From Syntrophomonas sp. (GTDB lineage Bacteria; Bacillota; Syntrophomonadia; Syntrophomonadales; Syntrophomonadaceae), in NCBI GenBank assembly GCA_028693695.1, contig JAQUUV010000002.1, positions 1,525-31,249 of the forward strand: 29,725 nt of DNA, read 5' to 3'. This document shows, in pieces, positions 7,713-15,781 of this stretch. The translations under genes were made by a program, and so were the position numbers. The notes under the pieces were generated by a model, which saw nothing but the letters and a program-made list of their open reading frames with translations, had not been told where the DNA came from and searched no databases. Within the stretch, counting starts at the first letter, position 1, and each line of letters opens with the position of its first letter.

Positions 7713-8712
7713 TAAAATCATCCCTTTCGTAATCTCTATCGGCTGCCTGGCCAATTACCCGCTCCCACTGTATCGGACTTAACCCAGTGCCAGGTCTTTT
7801 CACAGTGATGTTTTCCTCGCTAAAAACATCACCTTTACGTATCGGTCTTTTGGCGACAATTGACTTGCGAACAAAAGGAATATTCTTCAGTTCACTGGGG
7901 CTGGGCCTTTTCACGCCCGTTCCCAGTGCCATTTCAATATTTCTGATGGCTTTAACCATTTGCTTCAGTCCTGCAGGCTCAATGCTGGCCTTGTGATCTG
8001 GTCCTTCCATTTGCCTATCCAGAGTAAAGTGCTTCTCAATTACGCAGGCTCCCAGTGCAACAGCTGCAATCGCAGCTTCAATACCTTGCGTATGGTCTGA
8101 ATATCCAGTTTTAACACCGAGTTCTACAGAAATCGTTTGGATCGCACGCAGATTTGCATCGGAAAATGGGGTAGGATATTCTGTATTGGCGTGTAATATA
8201 ACAATACGGTCCTTGGTCAGACCTCCCTCGCCAAGCACCCGGAGGGCATCCCTAATCTCCGCAAGATCTGCCATTCCGGTCGACAATAGCACTGGCTTTC
8301 CAAATGCCGCAATTTTCCGCAAAAACGGCCAGTCCGTCAATTCTGCCGACCCGATTTTAAACAAATCCTGCAATGTGTTCAAAAAAGCGGCGCTTTCATA
8401 TTCATCTGCGGTGGAAAGGAACGTCATGCCACAGACATCGCAGTATTCCTTCAAATAGGCAAAATCGCTGTATGGAAGTTCGAGCCTTTTCAGCATGGTA
8501 AACTGGTCAGCAGCACTATCTGCCTGTTCATTCTGATAGGCTGCTTTTGGGGCTGAACGAGTGATTACATTTTCGGTTTTCCAGGTTTGAAATTTTATAG
8601 CGTCTACCCCAGCCTTTGCAGCTTCATCAATTAACTGTTTAGCCGTGGGAACAGAACCATTATGATTCACACCAGCTTCGGCAATGATATACACCGCATT
8701 TTCACCAAACAT
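7690..8712 (-). CDS. neuB: Nonulosonate synthase (NeuB/LegI family)
   Basis: This enzyme condenses a hexosamine (ManNAc or a 2,4-diacetamido sugar) with phosphoenolpyruvate to give a nine-carbon acid. The family marks are IIAEAGVNHNG near the N-terminus, IKFQTW, and KHFTLDRQMEGPDHKAS, followed by a C-terminal SAF (antifreeze-like) domain that closes over the active site of the dimer partner. I place the start at the ATG at 8712, giving 340 residues, because AAAGGTC lies just upstream and homologous similarity begins there. The longer frame to 8790 adds 26 residues read through the neuD-like gene. The start lies 11 bases inside the end of the neuD-like gene. The 3' end overlaps the convergent radical SAM gene by 23 bases. 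Confidence 0.92.
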   Translation of the reverse strand: MFGENAVYIIAEAGVNHNGSVPTAKQLIDEAAKAGVDAIKFQTWKTENVITRSAPKAAYQNEQADSAADQFTMLKRLELPYSDFAYLKEYCDVCGMTFLSTADEYESAAFLNTLQDLFKIGSAELTDWPFLRKIAAFGKPVLLSTGMADLAEIRDALRVLGEGGLTKDRIVILHANTEYPTPFSDANLRAIQTISVELGVKTGYSDHTQGIEAAIAAVALGACVIEKHFTLDRQMEGPDHKASIEPAGLKQMVKAIRNIEMALGTGVKRPSPSELKNIPFVRKSIVAKRPIRKGDVFSEENITVKRPGTGLSPIQWERVIGQAADRDYERDDFINFVESL

Positions 8713-9349
8713 TGTCTCTGACCTTTCTGGCCGGATTACCGTAGACAATGGAATAATCGGGAACGTCCTTCGTAATAACCGCTCCATCACCGATAATGCA
8801 GCAACAACCTACATTCCTCTTGAAACCAATCGAAGCCCCGTCAGCGATCAATGTATTGTCACCAATGGTTTTCCCGGCCATGCTGACACTTCCGGCAATC
8901 AATACATTATTGCCAACGGTCTGATCATGGTTGACGCTGGTAAAACTATTGACAATGCAATGAGATCCAACGGTCACCCCGTTGGCAATCTTGGTATAGG
9001 CTTCAAACACATTGCCGGTTCCTATTTGCGCATACCGCGATATGATGGCAGCAGGGTGAATGATATTAACGGCTCTGATCTTCGCATCATATTTTGCCAC
9101 CAAGCGCTGCCTAATCCGCAGGTCTCCAACTCCCAGGAAATATCCACAAATATCAGGATTATCCATTAATAAAGCATCTACCTCATCATCGGTACAGACA
9201 ACTTCATGGCCCATAACTTTCTTGCCGACATCCGCCTTGTCTGCAGCAATCAAACCAAATATCTCGATATTATTAATTTGGTCGATATTGTCTATGATCA
9301 TTTGGGCATGCTGACCAATGCCGATAATTATAATACGTTCCTTTTTCAT
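8702..9349 (-). CDS. neuD: NeuD/PglD-like sugar acyltransferase
   Basis: The 215-residue protein has an N-terminal Rossmann-like half (IIIIGIGQHAQMIIDNI) and a C-terminal left-handed beta-helix of hexapeptide repeats ending in VITKDVPDYSIVYGNPARKV. This is the fold of NeuD and PglD acyl-CoA sugar acyltransferases, which usually act on a sugar amine or hydroxyl. The ATG at 9349 shares a base with the TGA of the preceding gene (TGATG), with GGAGGG upstream, so I choose it over the TTG one codon earlier. It lies between the kamA-like gene and neuB, so it may acylate the nonulosonic acid or its precursor. The acyl group need not be acetyl; see the finding on the adjacent aminomutase and adenylating enzyme. 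Confidence 0.88.
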   Translation of the reverse strand: MKKERIIIIGIGQHAQMIIDNIDQINNIEIFGLIAADKADVGKKVMGHEVVCTDDEVDALLMDNPDICGYFLGVGDLRIRQRLVAKYDAKIRAVNIIHPAAIISRYAQIGTGNVFEAYTKIANGVTVGSHCIVNSFTSVNHDQTVGNNVLIAGSVSMAGKTIGDNTLIADGASIGFKRNVGCCCIIGDGAVITKDVPDYSIVYGNPARKVRDNVW

Positions 9350-10434
9350 CAATCATCCCTCCCATCAAGATACTTGACAATGATGCATCCACGCTCATCA
9401 ACCCTAGCCGTATCCGGAAGCAGGTAATCAGGATTCCAGCGCAATCTGTCCTCCATTCGATAACAGGTTCGAACATCATAATATCCGTCTCCGTCTTTTT
9501 CGCCCAGGGTATCCTCATATAGGGTTACTTTGCCAACATCCGTCATTAATGAAAGCATCGGTTTGATTCTGCCTGATATTTGACCTGATGATGTCAGTTC
9601 TTTGACCAAGGAAATCGCTCTGGAAACACTCGTCCGAAAATGCTGCGTGCCAATTATAGGGACTGGATGAAAAAGATAATGGGCCTCGATGCCTAGATAT
9701 CTGAGATTGTCATACAACTCCACCAGTGCCTCGACACTATCGTTTACTTTTTTAAGAAGAACATTTTGACTGTAGATTCTAACCCCAGATTCTTGTAATC
9801 TTGCCATGATTTTTCGAGGTTGTTCCTGTAATTCTATAGAATGGTTAATCTGGATAGCACATTCAAAGCGAACCCTTTTATGATATGACTTGAAAAACTC
9901 AAATAATTCTTCATTAAATTTGTCGGGAGACTGCACCGGCAGGCGAGTACCAATTCTAATGATCTCAATATTGGGCGCATTTTCAACCACTTCTGCAATC
10001 AAATGCATCAATAAATGGGGCACCATAAATGGATCGCCGCCTGTTACCAGCAGCTCTTTCAGATATTCATCCGTTTCGACATAATCAACAATTCCTCTAA
10101 TGTCGCTTCTTTTGATCTGTATCGGTTCATAGTTCGAACGGAGGCAGTATCGGCAGTGGGCTGCGCAAACCATGGTTAGATCGATAACCAGCTGTCGCCT
10201 GTACAGCCTTTCCAAGCCGCGGGGTAATTCTTCCTTGATCCTGATTGCTGCCTCATAATGTTTCAGGTTATGTTCTTTTGCGACTATGTCCTCCGCCGGC
10301 GAATAAAAATACTGATTATATAATGCATTATATTCAGGAGATCCTTCTCCAAATTCACTCCTTATTCTATTAAGCAGATGTTGCAAATAGTTGGGCACCT
10401 TCTGTTTAAATGCGTTTTTTTTTTGATCCTGCAT
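9349..10434 (-). CDS. KamA-family (lysine 2,3-aminomutase-like) radical SAM enzyme
   Basis: This protein has the radical SAM cluster motif CAAHCRYC (Cys90, 94, 97), the KamA-type stretch LLVTGGDP and a downstream HFRT, as in lysine 2,3-aminomutases. Those enzymes use PLP and SAM to move an alpha-amino group to the beta carbon. The PLP-lysine region appears shortened: DVGK stands where lysine aminomutase has a PGGGGK-type loop. The Asp that precedes HFRT in lysine-specific enzymes is not evident, so the substrate may not be lysine. The start at 10434 is preferred because GGAGG lies 11 bases upstream; the ATG at 10458 lacks a site and sits in the acetyltransferase remnant. It is coupled to the neuD-like gene by TGATG and lies inside a nonulosonate operon, an unusual setting. 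Confidence 0.85.
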   Translation of the reverse strand: MQDQKKNAFKQKVPNYLQHLLNRIRSEFGEGSPEYNALYNQYFYSPAEDIVAKEHNLKHYEAAIRIKEELPRGLERLYRRQLVIDLTMVCAAHCRYCLRSNYEPIQIKRSDIRGIVDYVETDEYLKELLVTGGDPFMVPHLLMHLIAEVVENAPNIEIIRIGTRLPVQSPDKFNEELFEFFKSYHKRVRFECAIQINHSIELQEQPRKIMARLQESGVRIYSQNVLLKKVNDSVEALVELYDNLRYLGIEAHYLFHPVPIIGTQHFRTSVSRAISLVKELTSSGQISGRIKPMLSLMTDVGKVTLYEDTLGEKDGDGYYDVRTCYRMEDRLRWNPDYLLPDTARVDERGCIIVKYLDGRDD

Positions 10435-10441
10435 CCGATAA

Positions 10442-10594
10442 TCATCCTCCGGTTCCATTTATCGGGTATCGGAAGTGTAGGTAAACCCGTTCAGGTAATC
10501 TACTGGTAAGGTCATTTACAACAACACTCCCCATACCAACAATCGTCTCATCTCCGATTAACATCCCTTCCCGCACCGAACAATTAATCCCGCT
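10442..10594 (-). pseudogene. C-terminal remnant of a hexapeptide (beta-helix) acetyltransferase
   Basis: Between the PaaK-like and KamA-like genes an open stretch of 50 codons reads SGINCSVREGMLIGDETIVG and on through MGSVVVNDL. This is the hallmark C-terminal turn of beta-helix acetyltransferases. It is closed upstream by a TGA at 10597-10595 and ends in TGA at 10444-10442. There is no ribosome site, and the N-terminal part is missing. The tail after NDL does not match the usual GNPAK ending. I read it as the leftover of a deleted acyltransferase gene, separate from the intact neuD-like gene downstream. Confidence 0.65.
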
Positions 10595-10610
10595 TCAGTG
10601 CATGAATGGT

Positions 10611-11852
10611 TTAACTCCACCTTTCCACTAGCCTGATTTTGTTTTCCCCGCTTTCAATGTCTTGGACCAAGATGATTTCTGGCGTTATAAACAATCTGGC
10701 CCTGATTTGCTTTTTGATCTCTTCGGCAAGAGAGGCATGGTTCTGCTCTCCGGCAAGCACCTGAACCCTGACTGAAATCTCATCAATCGGCTGGCGATTT
10801 GGAACCCTGACTATATAGGTGCCGGTACATTCGGGATATTGGGAAAGCAAAGTCCGAATGGCTTCCGGATAAAAATTAATTCCTTTGATAACCAGCATAT
10901 CATCGCTGCGTCCACGGAGAAGGAAGCGGAAACCTTCGTTACCACAAGGACAGTCCTCGGTTGAAATAATTTCCACAATATCCCCAGTGCGATATCTGAT
11001 TAATGGTTGAGCTTCTTTGACCAGGTTAGTTACAACCATTTCCCCGATAACACCCGCCTCCAGCTGTAGTCCTATCCCACTTACCGAGTCGATTATCTCC
11101 ACATGCACAAAAGGTAAAGCGGTGAAATGAAGCCCTTCCCGACGATCGCATTCCGCACCCAGAATACTCATCACCTCTGAAAGTCCATAATTAGCGTTGA
11201 TCGCCTTTATTTCCCATTCATCCTCAATTTTTTTGCGGAATACTTCATCCTGCATGCCAGCTTCTCCACCAAAAAAACCCTTTTTCAAGCCCAGCTGTTT
11301 AGGAGACAAACCATGCTTCTCCTGCAGCACTTTCCGAATCGTGGCAAGATAGGAAGGCGTAGAGTGAATACAGGGTGAATCCATTTCAAGCAGCATGGCG
11401 ATTAGATTTTCGGTTTTCCCAACCCCGTAGGGAACAACAGCAGCTCCGGTCGCTTCCATACTCTGATGATCCATGAAACCACCCATCCACATGCAATAAT
11501 TCATGCAATTAAAAACCATATCATTGTCATCCATCCCGGCGGTTCTGAAAGCCCTACTTCCGGCCATAATAACGTGTTCAACATCCCTGGCTGTCAGCAC
11601 TAACGTCAGTGGCCGCATGGTAGTTCCAGATGTTCTATGCAAACGAGCAATGTTTTTGTTTTCAACGCAAACGTTGGTACCAAAAGGGTGATTCAGAGAC
11701 TGATCGTCTAATAACATCTGCTTATTAGTAAAGGGAACGTCTGTAAAACGCTCAATGAAGAGTCCATGGTACAAATTGCGGTAAAACGAACTTTTTTCCG
11801 CATACTGCAATACTAATTCCAGAAGATCCTGCTCAATCTCCAACTTTCTCAC
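10611..11852 (-). CDS. PaaK-like adenylate-forming enzyme (phenylacetate-CoA ligase family)
   Basis: The 413-residue protein shows the AMP-binding P-loop RTSGTT at 73-78, the YRTGD motif and the C-terminal hinge LLRGRSDDMLVIKG. These are the marks of the PaaK/CapK branch of acyl-adenylating enzymes, which activate a carboxylic acid with ATP and often pass it to CoA. The N-terminus is shorter than in classical PaaK (about 430-440 residues). The GTG start at 11852 overlaps the neuC stop as GTGA, so translation is coupled. Members of this branch occur in capsule and exopolysaccharide clusters, where their acids are mostly unknown. The kamA-like and neuD-like genes follow in the operon, so it may activate a beta-amino acid for transfer to a sugar (inference). 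Confidence 0.85.
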   Translation of the reverse strand: MRKLEIEQDLLELVLQYAEKSSFYRNLYHGLFIERFTDVPFTNKQMLLDDQSLNHPFGTNVCVENKNIARLHRTSGTTMRPLTLVLTARDVEHVIMAGSRAFRTAGMDDNDMVFNCMNYCMWMGGFMDHQSMEATGAAVVPYGVGKTENLIAMLLEMDSPCIHSTPSYLATIRKVLQEKHGLSPKQLGLKKGFFGGEAGMQDEVFRKKIEDEWEIKAINANYGLSEVMSILGAECDRREGLHFTALPFVHVEIIDSVSGIGLQLEAGVIGEMVVTNLVKEAQPLIRYRTGDIVEIISTEDCPCGNEGFRFLLRGRSDDMLVIKGINFYPEAIRTLLSQYPECTGTYIVRVPNRQPIDEISVRVQVLAGEQNHASLAEEIKKQIRARLFITPEIILVQDIESGENKIRLVERWS

Positions 11853-13027
11853 ATCCCACCTACCAGGTTCTCCGAATCATAAAATTCTTTCCTAGTTATA
11901 CCTTCTAAAGCAACTGTTTTAAGATGTTCTTTAATTCGCAGGGAAACATTGCCTTCTTCATATGGCGAAAGAACCTGGCGCAATGAAGCCTGAAAATCTG
12001 TGGAAAGAGCTTTTTGAATAGCTGATATGATTTGCTCCTCATTTTCCTCACAATCAATAACCGAACTAGCCTTTAACCGGCCTTTTTGTCTATTTCCAAT
12101 ATTCACCGTCGGCCTGTTTAATGCCGGAACTTCAGTAAGACCACTGGAAGAGTTTCCTATTACTACATCCGCGTTCTTTATGGCACTCAAATATAAAAGC
12201 TGGCCCATAGAAGTAAAGGTCTTAGCTCTGCTTGATTGATTTTCAACATATTCATCTATCATTTTTATTAGTACTCTACCATTGGTATCAGCATTGGGTT
12301 TCGTAAAGATTATACTTGCCTCGGGAAATTGATCTAAAGCCTGCAATAAAGCTGACATTGCCTGCTCCGGATTATCATATAGGGTTACGGGATGATACGT
12401 AACCAAGAAAACAGTTGGCTTTAATTTAAATTTTATGGCTTGTTCGAGAGCCTCCCTGTCCAACAATTTAAGCCTCTTTATATTGTCCAGTGCTGATTCA
12501 CCATAATTAAACACTCGTTCCGGGTTCTCTCCTAACTGAATAACTCTTTGCCGATAGGTTTCATTGGCTACGAAATGCAAATGAGACATTTTGGTAATTG
12601 AATGTCTTATAGCTTCGTCTATCACCCCCTCCGTTAACTCACCACCTGCCAAATGGGCAATTGGAATTCTTGCCACCATGGCTGCTTGAGCTGCCGCCAA
12701 AATCTCAAACCTATCACCCAAAATCACCAACAGGTCCGGCTTTAAACGTTCAAGAACATCTGCAAAACCAATGGTAGCCAGACCAATAGATTTAGCAATT
12801 CCTACCGGCGTATCACTAGATAGCAGCATCTCAACTTTTTCGTCAATTTTAAAACCATCTTCTTCAATAATTTTATAGGTAAGCCCGAACTCTGGAGAAA
12901 GATGCATACCTGTGGCCACGATCTGTAGTTTAAGGTCTTCATCAGCCTGTATTTCTTTCATTAACCAGTATAATAACCCATAGTCAGCTCTTGTACCGGT
13001 TACTACACATATCTTTCTTTTATGCAT
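11849..13027 (-). CDS. neuC: Hydrolysing NDP-sugar 2-epimerase (NeuC/LegG family)
   Basis: The 392-residue protein begins with KICVVTGTRADYGLL and has GDRFE and HLAGGELTEGVIDEAIRHS, which define hydrolysing UDP-GlcNAc 2-epimerases of the NeuC/LegG type. The enzyme releases the nucleotide and inverts C2 to give ManNAc or the 2,4-diacetamido-mannose precursor used by NeuB. The ATG has a clear GGAGGG site. With neuB, neuD and neuA it supplies three or four steps of a nonulosonate route. The 4,6-dehydratase and aminotransferase (LegB, LegC) needed for legionaminate are not in the window, so sialate and legionaminate both remain possible. It follows the glycosyltransferase gene by 104 bases with no visible promoter in the gap. 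Confidence 0.92.
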   Translation of the reverse strand: MHKRKICVVTGTRADYGLLYWLMKEIQADEDLKLQIVATGMHLSPEFGLTYKIIEEDGFKIDEKVEMLLSSDTPVGIAKSIGLATIGFADVLERLKPDLLVILGDRFEILAAAQAAMVARIPIAHLAGGELTEGVIDEAIRHSITKMSHLHFVANETYRQRVIQLGENPERVFNYGESALDNIKRLKLLDREALEQAIKFKLKPTVFLVTYHPVTLYDNPEQAMSALLQALDQFPEASIIFTKPNADTNGRVLIKMIDEYVENQSSRAKTFTSMGQLLYLSAIKNADVVIGNSSSGLTEVPALNRPTVNIGNRQKGRLKASSVIDCEENEEQIISAIQKALSTDFQASLRQVLSPYEEGNVSLRIKEHLKTVALEGITRKEFYDSENLVGGM

Positions 13028-13131
13028 ATTTCCCTCCTAAAAATCCACTGCTGGGATTACTGATGATACGTCATTCCAGACCATCAACTTCACTCAATTT
13101 CATTCTCGGAAAGTCTATATACTTGTTCAAC

Positions 13132-14679
13132 TTACTCTTCATACCATTTAATTAGAGTGGGGTTGGAATCAAGTATGGATTTATATTGGTTTTGATCTCC
13201 AAAAACTGCACCAGGGTCAAGCTGCAGATAACGCTCATATTTTGCTCTCCGGTCTTCTTCCCTCGCCCATCCCAAATGTTTAACCCGGAATGAGGAATTG
13301 GCATATGGAAGATCCAATATGTTTTCCGGCAGCCTGCCACAGTGCTGGGGGGTCTCTCGCCAACGATATGGAAACCCGGGAAGGCAGCGTATTAGGAAGG
13401 GGCGGTAATATTGGTGAGCTTGCCAGAACTGATCTTCCCGGTAGTGCTCCTCGTCCCAGAAGTCATATAAGCGGAAACAATACCCATCGGTTTCGGTCTG
13501 ATTGATCAGACTCGGAATTTCAGATATTATGTTATCTTCAAATATTTCATCCGCATCTAAAACCAGTATCCAATCAGGATTGGTTTTAATGGTTTCTTCC
13601 CATTGTCGTTTACGCAGCACATATTCCTGATGGAACTGGCTGTCTTTCAGCTCAATCAATGTAAAGGGAATATCCTTAAAGATTTCGCGGCATACTGCTA
13701 CCGTATTATCTGAAGAAGCATCATCTATGATGACCACACTATCGATGTACTGACATGCATGCTCCAAAACCCTTCTTAAATATCGATCCGCCTCGTTGCG
13801 CACAATCATCGACAGGGTCAAGGTGTTACCGCTCCCCTTTCGCCGCCAGGAATATTGACTTTTTCCCTCAGTTCCTCTCTTTATATTTTTATTTTTATAT
13901 TCATTTACACCTGCGAGATCGCTTTGGCGATAGATATGATAAGCAGGCAGGTGGGTATCAACATAGAGTTTTAATCCAAGTACAGAAGCTCTAATACAGA
14001 AGTGCCTATCCTCACCCCAATAATCTACATTTCCAATACGTCTAAACCGGACTCCTGCTGCAATGGCCCTGCGAGAAATTAAGGTACATGCCCCCAATCC
14101 CCCTACCTCATACAGTCCCGGGATTTGCAGTAAATTTAAAACCTTCATAGATTCATTCCTGTACATCTCCGGGTTGACTATGGGATCTATCTCAGGAACC
14201 AATCTATACTGTCCGTACATCCATATCTGAGGCAGCATGCCTGTTCCCGGTGTCCATTCGGTCCAAAATATTTCAGAAATGATGTCCACGCTAGCGCAGA
14301 GCAGCTGCTGGAGGGTGAAGGGGTTTAAAACCAGATCTGAATCCACCAAAAAAACATGTGAATAATTATTGTCAAATGCATACTGCAATATAAAGTCCTT
14401 GTATGCTGCTACCTTCCATACCAGGGTCGTCGTCCACATATGAGTTTCATCCGTACAATGATATGGACTGTGCGGTGGTTCACCAGTTAGAAAAGTATTT
14501 GAGCCTGGAACGATAAAAGTTTTAAGCATGTTGGAAGATTCTTCTGATTCGTTGTTATCAAAAAAAAGAAAATCACAACTCATTTCGCTGCGATCAAGTT
14601 CAGCCAGGCTTTGTAGAAATTCTTTTAAAATTTCCGGATTCTGACGTACTGTGCTTCCTATAAGGATACGTATGGTCAA
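13132..14679 (-). CDS. Two-domain glycosyltransferase (GT-A + GT2)
   Basis: The protein has 516 residues from the TTG at 14679, which has GGGGGAG five bases upstream; a TTG at 14727 lacks a site. Residues 1-270 form a GT-A-like domain with VFLVDSDLVLNP as metal site. Residues about 285-516 are a GT2 domain opening with LTLSMIVRNEADRYL and carrying WILVLDADEIFE. Two catalytic-looking domains suggest two transfers, or a polymer built from alternating sugars, but one domain could be non-catalytic. It appears to be the first gene of the operon that runs through neuC, the paaK-like gene, the kamA-like gene, neuD and neuB. No sigma-K-like motif with both boxes was found ahead of it; CATATATTT at 14721-14713 is a one-mismatch -10 without a -35. 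Donor and acceptor are unknown. Confidence 0.87.
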   Translation of the reverse strand: MTIRILIGSTVRQNPEILKEFLQSLAELDRSEMSCDFLFFDNNESEESSNMLKTFIVPGSNTFLTGEPPHSPYHCTDETHMWTTTLVWKVAAYKDFILQYAFDNNYSHVFLVDSDLVLNPFTLQQLLCASVDIISEIFWTEWTPGTGMLPQIWMYGQYRLVPEIDPIVNPEMYRNESMKVLNLLQIPGLYEVGGLGACTLISRRAIAAGVRFRRIGNVDYWGEDRHFCIRASVLGLKLYVDTHLPAYHIYRQSDLAGVNEYKNKNIKRGTEGKSQYSWRRKGSGNTLTLSMIVRNEADRYLRRVLEHACQYIDSVVIIDDASSDNTVAVCREIFKDIPFTLIELKDSQFHQEYVLRKRQWEETIKTNPDWILVLDADEIFEDNIISEIPSLINQTETDGYCFRLYDFWDEEHYREDQFWQAHQYYRPFLIRCLPGFPYRWRETPQHCGRLPENILDLPYANSSFRVKHLGWAREEDRRAKYERYLQLDPGAVFGDQNQYKSILDSNPTLIKWYEE

Positions 14680-14907
14680 TCCGACTCCCCCATTATCAAT
14701 GGTTTTATTTAAAAATATATGTACCAACGTATGGAGCTAGCCCTAAACTCTCTTTCAGTTGCAGATATATTTTTTCTTTATATTTTCTTAATAGTATATG
14801 GATGTTATATAGAAAGGTTCTGGCTTCTATGCAGCTGTTTAGATTTTGTTAATACGAAATAATTCCAATATGCTTCGTAAATTTCATTTAATTATTGGGG
14901 TGTATGA

Positions 14908-14935
14908 ACAACAGCTACATTAATAGCATACATTA
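14908..14935 (+). promoter_or_regulatory. Sigma-K-like promoter for the acidic coiled-coil gene
   Basis: AC (14908-14909), 17 bases, CATACATTA (14927-14935) is an exact match to AC-N16/17-CATANNNTA, 41 bases before the TTG start at 14977. The rest of the gap 14680-14976 holds nothing I can assign. Confidence 0.6.
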
Positions 14936-14976
14936 TTAAAGAATTATTTCATTCTTTAGGAAGGGAGAGAGAACTA

Positions 14977-15675
14977 TTGCAGGATAGTAGCAGACCAGAA
15001 TCTGATTTTAAGCTGCCAGTATGGAAGACAGCTTCTGTTTCTGATAACCAGCCAAAGTATATCAGAAGCCCTTTTTCAGGAAATTTCGGCCGTTTTCACA
15101 GACAAATTATATCGTTTGATGAAACTGACGCAAATGTGAACAGTAAGGCAGGGGAATTAGACCGACCTTTGGTGTATGTTGATCAGGTTGAGTCTAGAAT
15201 GGAAGTCTCCTCCGAAATTACTGTACCATATGAACTTGGCGAAAATGAGCTGATAAACCACGTTTCCGGGGAATCAAACCAACCACCTATACACGGTGAA
15301 CTGCTAACATTGGAGGTAGAATCGGAATTTGAACCTGGCGAGAATGAACTCAAGAACAATATTATCGGGGAATTAAACCAAGCACTTATGCCCGACAAAC
15401 TGCCAGGGGAGGTGGAATTAGAAATGGATTCAGATTACGAAGCTACTGTAGTATTCGAACCTTGCGGGAATGAACATGGATTGGAGGTAGGATTGGACAT
15501 GGATATAGATATTCAGAATCGCATTCAAGCTCTGGAAGAACGAATTTTACGGCTCGAAAGTGAGATTCAAAGGCTGGAAGAGATAAATCAGAGTTCTAAA
15601 AACCGAGGTATTATTCGTCTAGACGGCAGTATGATGACTTCTGCGTGTGGTTGTAATGTGTGCTCAGTAGAATAA
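14977..15675 (+). CDS. Acidic-repeat, coiled-coil protein with C-terminal Cys cluster (unrecognised)
   Basis: I do not recognise this 232-residue protein. Residues 1-50 are basic to neutral (LPVWKTASVSDNQPKYIRSP). Residues 60-175 are strongly acidic and hold about three degenerate repeats built on GENEL-x-N-x3-GE-x-NQ. Residues about 178-208 form heptads (IQALEERILRLESEIQRLEE) that predict a coiled coil. The last residues, SACGCNVCSVE, hold three of the four cysteines. There is no signal peptide. The TTG start has GGAAGGGAGAG upstream, and a sigma-K-like motif lies 41 bases before it. The layout suggests an oligomeric structural protein whose Cys tail could cross-link or bind metal, and its position just ahead of two Cys-rich paralogues supports a shared structure. 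Function is inference. Confidence 0.8.
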   Translation: MQDSSRPESDFKLPVWKTASVSDNQPKYIRSPFSGNFGRFHRQIISFDETDANVNSKAGELDRPLVYVDQVESRMEVSSEITVPYELGENELINHVSGESNQPPIHGELLTLEVESEFEPGENELKNNIIGELNQALMPDKLPGEVELEMDSDYEATVVFEPCGNEHGLEVGLDMDIDIQNRIQALEERILRLESEIQRLEEINQSSKNRGIIRLDGSMMTSACGCNVCSVE

Positions 15676-15722
15676 CACCAACAACTATTATTTTCAGTAG
15701 TAGATAAGTACCATATGATAGC

Positions 15723-15749
15723 ACATTTTATCATTGTTTCCATATAATA
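15723..15749 (+). promoter_or_regulatory. Sigma-K-like promoter for the first Cys-rich paralogue
   Basis: AC (15723-15724), 16 bases, CATATAATA (15741-15749) is an exact match to AC-N16/17-CATANNNTA, 32 bases before the ATG at 15782. Confidence 0.6.
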
Positions 15750-15781
15750 ATTTAGGCTCAATATTAAGGAGGTGAAAATTA

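Noticed and set aside
8684..9169. 161-codon plus-strand frame opposite the neuD-like gene
   Set aside because: It is antisense to clear beta-helix repeats, whose codon periodicity keeps the opposite strand open; it has no ribosome site.
13028..13131. Sigma-K-like promoter ahead of neuC, and likewise ahead of the genes starting at 5926, 14679 and 22650
   Set aside because: I looked for TANNNTATG with GT 16-17 bases on (the minus-strand form) in each upstream region and found no full match.
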